A stretch of 64,000 bases of DNA from an uncultured Spirochaetaceae bacterium (GTDB lineage Bacteria > Spirochaetota > Spirochaetia > Sphaerochaetales > Sphaerochaetaceae): NCBI GenBank assembly GCA_944392965.1, contig CALXYM010000007.1, positions 1 to 64,000 of the forward strand, read 5' to 3'. The notes beneath the pieces were generated by a model. It did no database searches and was not told where the DNA came from. It saw nothing but the letters and a program-made list of their open reading frames with translations. Position 1 is the stretch's first letter; each line of letters starts with the position of its first letter. The position numbers and the translations under genes were made by a program. Positions 7,979-15,960 of this stretch are shown here, one piece after another.

Positions 7979-9718
7979 ATGAGGAAAATAATTATTGTTT
8001 TACTTGCTTTTTTTGTTTGCTCCTGTTCTACTTTTTTTAATACGCCTAATGATACGCCTAATGATTCAGAAGCGATGACTGAATTAAAAAATGAATTGGC
8101 TGGCGTTGATTTTATGGAATATTTTGATTTCAGATATCTTCCTTATTATAGTGTCGAAGCCGTATATAAAAGTTTAGATGCTGCCGCAATGTTAGGGGAA
8201 TACGTTCATGTGAGCGATGATGATACAATCTTTCATAATGTGTTTGCAGTAATTAAATATTATCAAAATTTTGATGAATACGAAGAAAATCCAGAGTATG
8301 TAGAAGAAGCCTTTTCGATTTTTATAAACGGAGAGGATGGTTTTGATAATTACTTTTCTCCAATGCTCTCTGGAAATGTTTTTTCTGCTTATGCTGGCTC
8401 TTATGCCAGGAATCGAATAAGCGATACATATTATAGTTATCAACAAATACAAAAGGAAGCATCTCCTTTTGGAGAATTTTATACCGATGTCCTTTTTAAT
8501 AGTTATAAAGAAGCATTAGGTTATTATGTTGCTGCTAATCTTGCTGGAAGTTTGAGTGAGGAGGAAAAAGCGATAATCTCATCATTTGGAATCACACCAG
8601 AATATTTAGAAAACAACTGCGAAAACTATTTAGATACGTATTTTAGAAGTCATTATGCCCCTAATATTTTTGAAAGAGTTGAGGAGGTGTATGTACATAC
8701 TGGTTTAAAATTCTCTCTTGATATATCTGTCATATACGATGTCGTAGAGGACTACATTCAGGATCTCCTTTATTCAACTGAAGAGAATTTCTCTAAGATT
8801 TGGGATAATCGGGGATATCCTATAAATCTTTATTCTGAGTTAAAGGCTCTCGGTGGTGATGGCAAATTGTATGAAAGCCTTATCGCAACTGCCCAGACTG
8901 CATTTAAGTTTGAGATTGATAATGCTCAAAGTATTGAGGAAATTCATGAAATACAGAGTAAATCTGCATATGTACAATTAGGAATGGAAGAGTATGCGCA
9001 AAGTGCTATTGACGCTATCTATACAAGAAATGTGGTGGAATATGAAGGGAAATACAATGAATTGCTTTCTGTTATTTATGGCGAAGTAACACCGAGCGCA
9101 GAACGGTATTCAGAGGTAATAAACGCTTGTATTGAATTTTTCAACATTTTTAATTCAGGAAAAGAAATGGATGACGCTTCAAAGTGGAAGGAGTTTCCAT
9201 TCATTACAGAGAAAACCATGAAAGATGTTTCTGATATTTATGACAATAATGTAAAGGCTTTAGACCTGCTTAACTGGATGTCGTCAGAACGTTACTCTTT
9301 TATTATTGATTCTATCCCCTCAGAGTTTATAGATGCTCCTCTGTATATTGGGCACAATGGGATTGCATACAAAAATACAGATACAACCCTGAGAGAATGT
9401 ATTTCTTCTCATAATTTGAAAGATATTGAGCTAATTATTACTCCAACAGGATACTTTGATGATAAGATACTAATTGAGCAGTTCTTTGAATCTTTTAGTT
9501 GGTCATGGGGAAAAAATATTCGGTATGAGCTTTCAATGACGGTTTCTATTGATGCACAGGGCAATGCCGTTATTGAATCTGCTTCAGATGATACGCAATT
9601 AATTTATTACTCAGAGAATTATAAGGATATCGAATATGTATTTAATAAGGTATTTTCAGGATCTGCTGAGGATGAATACATGGCGGATTTGATTTGGTAT
9701 AGCTTGTTTAATTCTTGA
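7979..9718 (+). CDS. Large putative lipoprotein inserted behind recJ
   Basis: 579 aa from the ATG at 7979. MRKIIIVLLAFFVCSCSTFF is a lipoprotein signal with Cys17. The rest is acidic and helical with many aromatic residues, and no domain was recognised. A short duplication NTPNDTPND follows the lipobox. The DNA is clearly more AT-rich than recJ or rpmB. The gene lies between the real recJ 3' end and a second, diverged recJ 3' end (9910-9996), so it probably arrived as a unit by recombination at recJ. Function unknown; likely exported and membrane-anchored. Confidence 0.6.
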   Translation: MRKIIIVLLAFFVCSCSTFFNTPNDTPNDSEAMTELKNELAGVDFMEYFDFRYLPYYSVEAVYKSLDAAAMLGEYVHVSDDDTIFHNVFAVIKYYQNFDEYEENPEYVEEAFSIFINGEDGFDNYFSPMLSGNVFSAYAGSYARNRISDTYYSYQQIQKEASPFGEFYTDVLFNSYKEALGYYVAANLAGSLSEEEKAIISSFGITPEYLENNCENYLDTYFRSHYAPNIFERVEEVYVHTGLKFSLDISVIYDVVEDYIQDLLYSTEENFSKIWDNRGYPINLYSELKALGGDGKLYESLIATAQTAFKFEIDNAQSIEEIHEIQSKSAYVQLGMEEYAQSAIDAIYTRNVVEYEGKYNELLSVIYGEVTPSAERYSEVINACIEFFNIFNSGKEMDDASKWKEFPFITEKTMKDVSDIYDNNVKALDLLNWMSSERYSFIIDSIPSEFIDAPLYIGHNGIAYKNTDTTLRECISSHNLKDIELIITPTGYFDDKILIEQFFESFSWSWGKNIRYELSMTVSIDAQGNAVIESASDDTQLIYYSENYKDIEYVFNKVFSGSAEDEYMADLIWYSLFNS

Positions 9719-9807
9719 TTCCTAGGGCCTCTCGCAAATATAAAGTTAAATCCAATTGGAATTTGGCGATTCGTTTGTTCGATTTGATTTTCAGAGGAAT
9801 TGATCCA

Positions 9808-9833
9808 TCTACTTGAAAAATCGAGTAGGTGGA
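9808..9833. other. Imperfect hairpin in the 9719-10135 gap
   Basis: CATCTACT and AGTAGGTG can pair around TGAAAAATCG. A shorter palindrome around TCCAATTGGA lies at about 9753. Neither is followed by a T-run, so neither reads as a terminator. The rest of 9719-9909 shows no gene. Confidence 0.3.
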
Positions 9834-9909
9834 GGCTCTGGAAAGGATTGAAGTTTTGAAGGCTTACAGAGGATATCAAGTGTTAAAGGTTTATGAAGAA
9901 TGCACTAGG

Positions 9910-9996
9910 GAGCTTATCTTCTCTTCTGAGGTGAATACCTATAAGGGCTTGAGCCGTCTGCAGTTAAATGTAACGGCCCTTGAAGTTATCTCATGA
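9910..9996 (+). pseudogene. Orphan duplicate of the recJ 3' end
   Basis: Encodes ELIFSSEVNTYKGLSRLQ and then LNVTALEVIS-stop. This is the same as the last 28 residues of recJ (7854-7940) except for a few substitutions. The DNA differs mainly at synonymous third positions (ACA/ACC, CTA/CTG, GAG/GAA), so it is a diverged homologous copy and not a recent duplication. It has no start and cannot make RecJ. It marks the right junction of the segment carrying the 7979-9718 lipoprotein gene. Confidence 0.85.
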
Positions 9997-10040
9997 TGGG
10001 TACGAGGTATACGGGTTTGGACAAATTTCCCTCTTTGGTA

Positions 10041-10070
10041 TTTACAAATCCTTAACCTTTTTGCTATAGT
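10041..10070 (+). promoter_or_regulatory. rpmB promoter
   Basis: TTTACA at 10041-10046, an 18 bp spacer, and TATAGT at 10065-10070. This predicts a leader of about 60 nt before the rpmB ATG, which has an AAGGTGG ribosome site. It contrasts with the leaderless promoters elsewhere in the window. Confidence 0.6.
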
Positions 10071-10135
10071 CAGTTTGTTGCCTCCGTGATGGAGTGTTAG
10101 AAATAGCATTTACTTAAGTAAGGTGGAATATAATC

Positions 10136-10366
10136 ATGGCTAGAAGATGTGATATTTGTGGAAAGGGAACGGTATCAGGATCCATTGTTCCTCGCAAAGG
10201 TCAGGCTAAGAAGAAAGGTGGTGTAGGACAGCACATTGGAGTTACGAAGAAGCGTGTCTTCAGACCGAACATCGTTTCTGTTAAGGCTTTAATCGACGGT
10301 ACACCAAGAACAATCAAAGTATGTACACGCTGCCTCAGAAGTGGAAAAGTCCAGAAGGTCGTGTAA
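10136..10366 (+). CDS. rpmB: 50S ribosomal protein L28
   Basis: 76 aa. Begins MARRCDICGKG and has KRVFRPNI and a C-terminal KVCTRCLRSGKV. The two CxxC pairs make this the zinc-binding form of L28. It is a structural component of the large ribosomal subunit. Transcribed alone, from the promoter at 10041 to the terminator at 10391. L33, often next to L28, is not here. Confidence 0.96.
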   Translation: MARRCDICGKGTVSGSIVPRKGQAKKKGGVGQHIGVTKKRVFRPNIVSVKALIDGTPRTIKVCTRCLRSGKVQKVV

Positions 10367-10390
10367 ACTTTAGATTTTTTTAGCTTAGGA

Positions 10391-10422
10391 AGAACAGAGC
10401 TGTAGGCCCTGTTCTTTTTTTT
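10391..10422 (+). terminator. rpmB terminator
   Basis: AGAACAG and CTGTTCT pair around AGCTGTAGGCC and are followed by eight Ts. Intrinsic terminator. Confidence 0.8.
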
Positions 10423-10478
10423 CACTTGAGACAATAGCTATAATTTTGCATAATTGATTTCAGCTAGGGGGTTGATAG

Positions 10479-12896
10479 ATGCAGAGTGATTATATGGTTC
10501 ATGCCATTGAAGGTGTGATGGTATCTACCAGAAGCGGTATTTTAAAGCTCTTGGAGCTGTTTAAGAATGGTGGAGAGGCCCATCAGGTATTTGTCATCTC
10601 CCCTGTAAAGGATAATGAGCTCAGCCTTACAGGACTTCTTGAGAGGGCAGAGAGCAAGGATGAGAAGCTCTGGGCCGTGATAGAAAGAAGCCGCAATTCA
10701 TGGCTGGAGCTGAGTGAGAACAGTCTGGAAAGTGATGTTACAAGTTCGGTCACAGAGGCGATCAACGCCTCCTTTGCAAAGGTTGAGGATATATTGAAGG
10801 CCGTATGGCTTTTGGAAAAGAGCAGTGAGCAGAGTAGGATATACCTTGAGAGCATGACGAGCTTCTTCCTCGCTTCAATTCTTTCCTCCCTCATGGAGGT
10901 AAACGGTTTTGATGCGAGCCTTTTCGATGTCAGTGATGCCGTCAGGCGTTCTTCCTTCCCATCCGGTGCGTCATTCGTATATGGAAAGCTCCTTGTTCCC
11001 GACACGGAAAGGAAGGATGCTCTTGGCAGGGTCAGAAGTGAAGGTGAGAGTGAATATACAGCTTCAATAATCGCATCGAACCTGAACTGTCCTCTCACAT
11101 TCTGGAATCATCGATCTCTTTTAAGGACTGCGAGCGTGAAAGATGTTCCAAGTGCAGAGGTCATAAAAAAACTCAGCTATGCGGAGGCCACCGAGCTCTC
11201 GTTCTTCGGCGCACCGATCGTACACCCTCATTCTTTCATCCCCGCGGAGGCCAAGGGAATACCCATCCGTCTCAGGTTCTGGGGAGATATCCAGGACGAG
11301 GGAACTCTTGTCTCAAAAGAGATCATCAAAGATAAGGATAAGAGTGTTAAGGCTTTCTCCGTCGTCCGCAACGTCTCCCTTATAAACGTTGAAGGTAGCG
11401 GAATGTCCGGTGTCCCAGGTGTCTCATCCAGGCTTTTCACAGCCCTAAGAAACGAAAGGATAAGCGTAATCTTCATCAGCCAGGCATCCAGTGAGTATTC
11501 AATCTGTTTCGCCGTTCCAAAATCGGACAGCGCCGGAGCTCTCAGGATAATAAAGAAGGAATTCAGTGAGGAGCTTGCGAAGAAGGCGATAAACAACATA
11601 GAGGTGGAGAACGATTGTGCAATCCTTGCTGTAGTCGGTGAGGAGATGTCCGGTTCAATAGGAGTTGCCGGTAAGTTCTTCTCCTCTCTTGCAAAGAGCA
11701 ACGTCAACGTCAGGGCAATCGCGCAGGGTTCCAGTGAGAGAAACATCTCTGCCGTCATTAAGATGGCAGATTCTGCAAAGGCACTAAGAAGCCTCCACTC
11801 TGGATTCTTCATGTTCGCACAGACCCTCTCTGTCGGTCTTTTCGGCCCAGGAAACATAGGGGGAACACTGCTGGACCAGATATCGAGGGAATCAGAGAGG
11901 CTCAAGAAGCAGTTCGATCTCGATATAAGGATCCGCGGTATCGCAACAAGTACTAAGATGCTTCTCTCCGATGAGGGGATCGATCTTACTTCCTGGCGTG
12001 AGAGATTTGAGAAGTACTCCGTCGTCTATAATGAGAAGATATTCATGGAGCATATTGCAGCCACGTACTACCCCCATAAGGTCATCATCGACTGTACTTC
12101 CAGTCAGGACAGGGCTTTGACTTATAAGGGGCTGCTTGATGCAGGATTCCATATCATAACGCCTAATAAGAAGGCAAACAGCGCCTCTTATGATTACTAC
12201 AGGAGTCTTATAGATACGTCTCGTAAGACGGGAAGCAAATATTATTATGAGACGACAGTTGGTGCGGGACTTCCAATCATAACGACACTCAAGGATCTCA
12301 GGGAGACTGGGGATGACATCCTCAAGGTGGAGGGGATGGTGTCTGGAACCCTTGCATGGCTTTTCAGCTCCTACGATGGTTCGGTCCCTTTCAGCTCCCT
12401 AGTTTTGAAAGCGAAGAGTATGGGGTATACGGAACCCGATCCGAGGGATGACCTCTCGGGGATGGATGTTGCGAGAAAGACCGTCATCCTTGCACGGGAG
12501 CTCGGGTATAGGACAGAGGTTGAGGACATCGAGATCCGATCCCTTGTCCCAGAGGCTCTGCGGACTGCGAGCAAAGATGAGTTCCTCTCCCGCCTTGACC
12601 AGATGGATGAGGAGATGCAGAGTCTCTATTCCAGTGCGAGGAAGCAGGGAATGAACCTGCGTTATGTCGGAAAAGTCGCGGAGGATGGTAAGTGTTCCGT
12701 AGGATTGGAGCTCTATCCAGATGATCATCCGTTCTCTCAGGCAAAAGGAACGGATAACGTCATCGCTTTTACAACCAGAAGATATTATGATCAGCCGCTT
12801 GTAATAAAGGGGCCGGGAGCTGGACCAGAGGTCACAGCTGCCGGGGTATTTGCGGATATGCTGCGTCTGGGGGCATATCTTGGAAGCAGGATTTGA
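10479..12896 (+). CDS. thrA: Homoserine dehydrogenase fused to a degenerate aspartokinase domain
   Basis: 805 aa with the layout of bifunctional ThrA: aspartokinase (1-290), ACT domains (~300-450, with SSEYSICF and SSERNISA) and homoserine dehydrogenase (~450-805). The dehydrogenase looks intact: FGPGNIGG nucleotide loop, DCTSSQ, ITPNKKANSASYDYYR, GAGLPIITTL and GYTEPDPRDDLSGMDVARK. The kinase part lacks the essential KFGGTS loop; AIEGVMV is in its place. GRNGSDYS is replaced by GRVRSEGESEYT, and the TDVDGVYTADPR segment by NHRSLLRTASVK. It should therefore make homoserine from aspartate semialdehyde but not phosphorylate aspartate. SD AGGGGG precedes the ATG; thrC follows by 12 bp. Confidence 0.85.
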   Translation: MQSDYMVHAIEGVMVSTRSGILKLLELFKNGGEAHQVFVISPVKDNELSLTGLLERAESKDEKLWAVIERSRNSWLELSENSLESDVTSSVTEAINASFAKVEDILKAVWLLEKSSEQSRIYLESMTSFFLASILSSLMEVNGFDASLFDVSDAVRRSSFPSGASFVYGKLLVPDTERKDALGRVRSEGESEYTASIIASNLNCPLTFWNHRSLLRTASVKDVPSAEVIKKLSYAEATELSFFGAPIVHPHSFIPAEAKGIPIRLRFWGDIQDEGTLVSKEIIKDKDKSVKAFSVVRNVSLINVEGSGMSGVPGVSSRLFTALRNERISVIFISQASSEYSICFAVPKSDSAGALRIIKKEFSEELAKKAINNIEVENDCAILAVVGEEMSGSIGVAGKFFSSLAKSNVNVRAIAQGSSERNISAVIKMADSAKALRSLHSGFFMFAQTLSVGLFGPGNIGGTLLDQISRESERLKKQFDLDIRIRGIATSTKMLLSDEGIDLTSWRERFEKYSVVYNEKIFMEHIAATYYPHKVIIDCTSSQDRALTYKGLLDAGFHIITPNKKANSASYDYYRSLIDTSRKTGSKYYYETTVGAGLPIITTLKDLRETGDDILKVEGMVSGTLAWLFSSYDGSVPFSSLVLKAKSMGYTEPDPRDDLSGMDVARKTVILARELGYRTEVEDIEIRSLVPEALRTASKDEFLSRLDQMDEEMQSLYSSARKQGMNLRYVGKVAEDGKCSVGLELYPDDHPFSQAKGTDNVIAFTTRRYYDQPLVIKGPGAGPEVTAAGVFADMLRLGAYLGSRI

Positions 12897-12908
12897 TTTG
12901 GAGGTAAT

Positions 12909-14162
12909 ATGTTTTTTGTTTCTACGAGAGATGAGAATGGAAGGAAATTCACGGCTACAGAGGCCATAATGAAAGGGCTTGCTCCCGATGGAGGGCTTTT
13001 CGTCCCTGAGACGATACCCTCTCTAAGCTCCACTTTCACGATGGAGAAGGGGTATGCTTATGCCGCATATGAGGTGCTTAAACCCTATTTCGAGGGGGAT
13101 GAGTCAGAATCTGATCTCTATGATATCTGTCAGAAGGCTTTCAATTTCCCTGTAAGTATCCATCAGAATGGAGGAAAGGATACCTTAGAGCTTTACTACG
13201 GCCCGACATCCGCGTTCAAGGACTTCGGGGCACGCTTCCTCGCTTTTTTCATGGAAAACAGGCTGAGAAAGATAGGAGAGGATCTGACGGTACTTGTCGC
13301 CACAAGTGGAGATACAGGAGGAGCTGTTGCCGCAGCTTTCCATGAGAGGGAGCACATAAATGTCAAGGTCCTTTTCCCTAAGGGGGGTGTCTCTGACAGA
13401 CAGATGAGGCAGCTTACCTGCTTTGATGGCAATGTTGAGGCTTTCGAGGTCGATGGCACGTTCGATGATTGCCAGAAGATGGTAAAGGATGCTTTCATGG
13501 ATCCCACACTCAAAGGCCTTACCAGTGCCAACAGTATAAATCTCGGTCGCCTTCTTCCCCAGGTCGTTTACTATGTATGGTCATCTTTCATCTATAAGGC
13601 AAGATATGGAAAAGAGGCTGTATTCATCGTTCCAAGCGGTAATGTCGGGAACTCAACCGGGGCATTCTGGGCGAAGGCCATGGGGGCGCCCATAAAGCAT
13701 ATCGAACTTGCGGTGAATGCGAACAGGACGATTCCTGATTATCTCGAAAGCGGGGAGTACAAGCCGAGAAGGAGCTGTCACACCCTTGCAAATGCGATGG
13801 ATGTCGGGGCTCCAAGCAATATGGAGAGGCTCTTCAATCTTTTCAAGACATATGATGAGTTCAAAAAGAACGTGACGAGCCACAGTGTTGATGATTTCAA
13901 GATAAGGACGACGATAAAGGATGTATATGACGAGAGTGGATACATCATCTGTCCACATACCGCATGTGCTGAATACGTGAGAAGGCATTTCTATGCTGAT
14001 GAGCCTACCGTTGTCGTCTCAACTGCACATCCTGCGAAGTTCGAGAGCATAGTAGAGACCGTGATTGGTAGAAGCGTACCTATCCCTGAGACCCTATATG
14101 ATATGATAACCCGTGACTGCTCGTACACGGAGATCGGAATAAACTACAGGGATCTGTTTTAA
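12909..14162 (+). CDS. thrC: Threonine synthase
   Basis: 417 aa, a PLP enzyme turning O-phosphohomoserine into threonine. GPTSAFKDFGARF holds the PLP lysine, and VATSGDTGGAVAAAF and IVPSGNVGNSTG bind cofactor and phosphate. It starts with MFFVSTRDENGRKFTATEAI as in the long (non-plant) form. A clear GGAGGTAAT ribosome site precedes the ATG, and thrA lies 12 bp upstream, so the two form a threonine operon. Homoserine kinase (thrB), needed between them in the pathway, is not in the window. Confidence 0.94.
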   Translation: MFFVSTRDENGRKFTATEAIMKGLAPDGGLFVPETIPSLSSTFTMEKGYAYAAYEVLKPYFEGDESESDLYDICQKAFNFPVSIHQNGGKDTLELYYGPTSAFKDFGARFLAFFMENRLRKIGEDLTVLVATSGDTGGAVAAAFHEREHINVKVLFPKGGVSDRQMRQLTCFDGNVEAFEVDGTFDDCQKMVKDAFMDPTLKGLTSANSINLGRLLPQVVYYVWSSFIYKARYGKEAVFIVPSGNVGNSTGAFWAKAMGAPIKHIELAVNANRTIPDYLESGEYKPRRSCHTLANAMDVGAPSNMERLFNLFKTYDEFKKNVTSHSVDDFKIRTTIKDVYDESGYIICPHTACAEYVRRHFYADEPTVVVSTAHPAKFESIVETVIGRSVPIPETLYDMITRDCSYTEIGINYRDLF

Positions 14163-14168
14163 AAGTGT

Positions 14169-14196
14169 TCAGGCCAGGAGATTTTCCCTGGCCTGA
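14169..14196. terminator. Bidirectional terminator between thrC and rlmN
   Basis: TCAGGCCAGG and CCTGGCCTGA form a perfect 10 bp stem with an 8-base loop between two converging genes. T-tracts on either side are short. Confidence 0.65.
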
Positions 14197-14200
14197 TTAA

Positions 14201-15205
14201 TCATTCTATATTTGAAGCAAGCTGTCCGCATGCCCCTGAGATGTCCCGTCCTTTACTCCTTCTTATCGAGTAATTGATGTTCCTCTTTCTCAGTTCATTC
14301 GTGAAAGCTCTTATCTCCTCATCTGTAGGTGTTTTGAAATCCATACCCTCAATCGGGTTCCATGGAATGAGGTTCACCAGCGCGTCAAGACCGCTTAAGA
14401 ATTTCCTCAGCTTCTCCGCATCCTCTTCTCCCGTGTTATAGGAGGAGAGCATGCAGTACTCAAGGGTTATCCTCTTGTTCTCCCTCCTCTGGAAGGAGAT
14501 CAGGGCCTTTTTCAACTCTCCAAGAGGATATGTCCTATTGATACGCATCAGTCTGCTTCTCTTCTCATCATCTGCCGTTACGAGGCTTACTGCGAGCTTC
14601 AGAGGAAGCTCAAGTTCACATAGCTTATGGATTCCTGGCACATAACCTGAGGTGCTTATGGTTATTTTCCGGTATGAGATGTCGAACTGTTCTCTGTCAT
14701 GGAACGTCTGTATGGCTTCCATCAGAGAAGAGAAGTTGTTCAAGGGCTCTCCCATGCCCATGAATACTATGTGGCTTATCTTCTCTCCGAGTTTCTCAAG
14801 ATGAACGAACTGTTCGATTATCTCTCCTTCTTCAAGGTTCCTCTTCAGTCCCATCGTACCGGTCTTACAGAATGCACAGCCCATCGCACATCCTACCTGA
14901 CTTGAGAGGCAGGCGGTATATCTGTCCTTCCCATCACTGAGGCGTACACATTCAACGATGAGACCGTCAGAGAGTCTTAGGGCAAGTTTCACTGCTGATT
15001 CACTTTCCTGCTTCTCTATGACCGTCGTTGTCATCGCATCCCTTGTCAGCCTTTCCCTGTCCTTTTTGCTGAGGCTCGTCATCTTGGAGAAATCCGTCAC
15101 ACCCTTGATAAGGTTGTCCCTGACGATGCGTGCCTGGAACTTTTTTTCAAATCCCAGCTCTTCCATCATCTCTTCCAGCTTCATACCATACAGGCTTTTT
15201 CTCAT
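14201..15205 (-). CDS. rlmN: Dual-specificity RNA methyltransferase RlmN
   Basis: 334 aa radical-SAM enzyme that methylates C2 of A2503 in 23S rRNA and A37 in some tRNAs. The iron-sulfur cluster motif CAMGCAFC lies at residues 106-113 (Cys106/110/113), and GMGEPLNN is the SAM-binding motif. A C-terminal GRDISGACGQL carries the mechanistic Cys326. The N-terminal RlmN accessory domain is present (GFEKKFQARIV). Monocistronic and convergent with thrC. Confidence 0.95.
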   Translation of the reverse strand: MRKSLYGMKLEEMMEELGFEKKFQARIVRDNLIKGVTDFSKMTSLSKKDRERLTRDAMTTTVIEKQESESAVKLALRLSDGLIVECVRLSDGKDRYTACLSSQVGCAMGCAFCKTGTMGLKRNLEEGEIIEQFVHLEKLGEKISHIVFMGMGEPLNNFSSLMEAIQTFHDREQFDISYRKITISTSGYVPGIHKLCELELPLKLAVSLVTADDEKRSRLMRINRTYPLGELKKALISFQRRENKRITLEYCMLSSYNTGEEDAEKLRKFLSGLDALVNLIPWNPIEGMDFKTPTDEEIRAFTNELRKRNINYSIRRSKGRDISGACGQLASNIE

Positions 15206-15349
15206 AAATTAAATATTTCCTTCTTAAATAAAAAGATATTTTTCATGGTCGCAAAATGCAGGTTTATTATTACTTTTTTGTCTTTACTTTTCAAGGCTTA
15301 TCGATATAAGCTAACAATATAGGCATTGCCTAAATTCTATTAAGGGGAA

Positions 15350-15365
15350 GCCAAATCTTTTTGGC
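15350..15365 (+). promoter_or_regulatory. Hairpin in the leader of the 15376 gene
   Basis: GCCAAA-TCTT-TTTGGC forms a 6 bp stem ending 10 bases before the ATG at 15376. Two more small palindromes lie upstream: GCTTAT-CGAT-ATAAGC at 15296-15311 and TAGGCATTGCCTA at 15320-15332. They may affect mRNA stability or translation of this short outer-membrane-like gene. Confidence 0.35.
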
Positions 15366-15375
15366 GTGTAAGAGA

Positions 15376-15876
15376 ATGAAAAAGAGAGTTTTAATCATCG
15401 CTCTTCTCATAGCCTTGATTCTTGTTCCTGTCTCAGCAGCAAGCTATAGAGGTTCAGAGAGAGACGGCGCATTCGGAATCGGTCTTAACCTTGGTACAAA
15501 CACAGGTGTCGGCCTTAAGTTCGGTATGGGAAACTTCGATATCCTCGCTAATATCGGTATTGATAAATTCGGCTTTGATCCATTTAGCCTTGGTGGAGAT
15601 GTTGCTGTTTCTTACGAGGTCTATGACTTCGATTTCGGCGGTGGACATCATATGCCTCTTACCGTAGGTCTGGGTGCTAACATGGGCTTTATCTTTGCTG
15701 ATAATTTCGGTTTTGATCTTGCTGTTGTTGTTCCTGTCGGTATTTCTTATCAGATTCCAGATTTCCCGATGCAGTTCTATCTCAGGCTTGCTCCTGGTGT
15801 TGGAATCATGGATAATTCCAAGCTTGATCCATATTTTGCATTCGCAGGATATCTTGGAGCACTCTGGATGTTCTAA
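15376..15876 (+). CDS. Small outer-membrane beta-barrel-like protein
   Basis: 166 aa from the ATG at 15376; an upstream TTG at 15361 lies inside a leader hairpin. MKKRVLIIALLIALILVPVSAASY is a Sec signal peptide cleaved after VSA or SAA. The rest is a series of short alternating, glycine- and aromatic-rich strands (GAFGIGLNLGTNTGVGLKFG, FAFAGYLGALWMF) ending in a C-terminal Phe. This is the usual form of small outer-membrane barrels. No specific family recognised. Its own strong terminator follows, so it is transcribed alone. Confidence 0.65.
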   Translation: MKKRVLIIALLIALILVPVSAASYRGSERDGAFGIGLNLGTNTGVGLKFGMGNFDILANIGIDKFGFDPFSLGGDVAVSYEVYDFDFGGGHHMPLTVGLGANMGFIFADNFGFDLAVVVPVGISYQIPDFPMQFYLRLAPGVGIMDNSKLDPYFAFAGYLGALWMF

Positions 15877-15894
15877 TTTCCTTACTGGAAAAGG

Positions 15895-15920
15895 TGGGAG
15901 CTTCGGCTCCCATTTTTTTT
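15895..15920 (+). terminator. Terminator after the 15376 gene
   Basis: TGGGAGC-TTCG-GCTCCCA followed by eight Ts: a classic intrinsic terminator with a UUCG tetraloop. Confidence 0.9.
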
Positions 15921-15945
15921 ATCTCTAAATTTTTCTGTTCATTCA

Positions 15946-15954
15946 TGGTATAAT
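15946..15954 (+). promoter_or_regulatory. Extended -10 promoter, leaderless start
   Basis: TGG-TATAAT at 15946-15954, with 6 bases before the ATG at 15961. No clear -35 and no Shine-Dalgarno, so the mRNA should start at the AUG. Confidence 0.6.
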
Positions 15955-15960
15955 ATTTTT

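Noticed and set aside
10583-11098. Long minus-strand reading frames opposite thrA (also 11228-11905) and opposite thrC and the hydroxylase genes
   Set aside because: Antisense shadows of well-conserved genes, without ribosome sites or recognisable domains.
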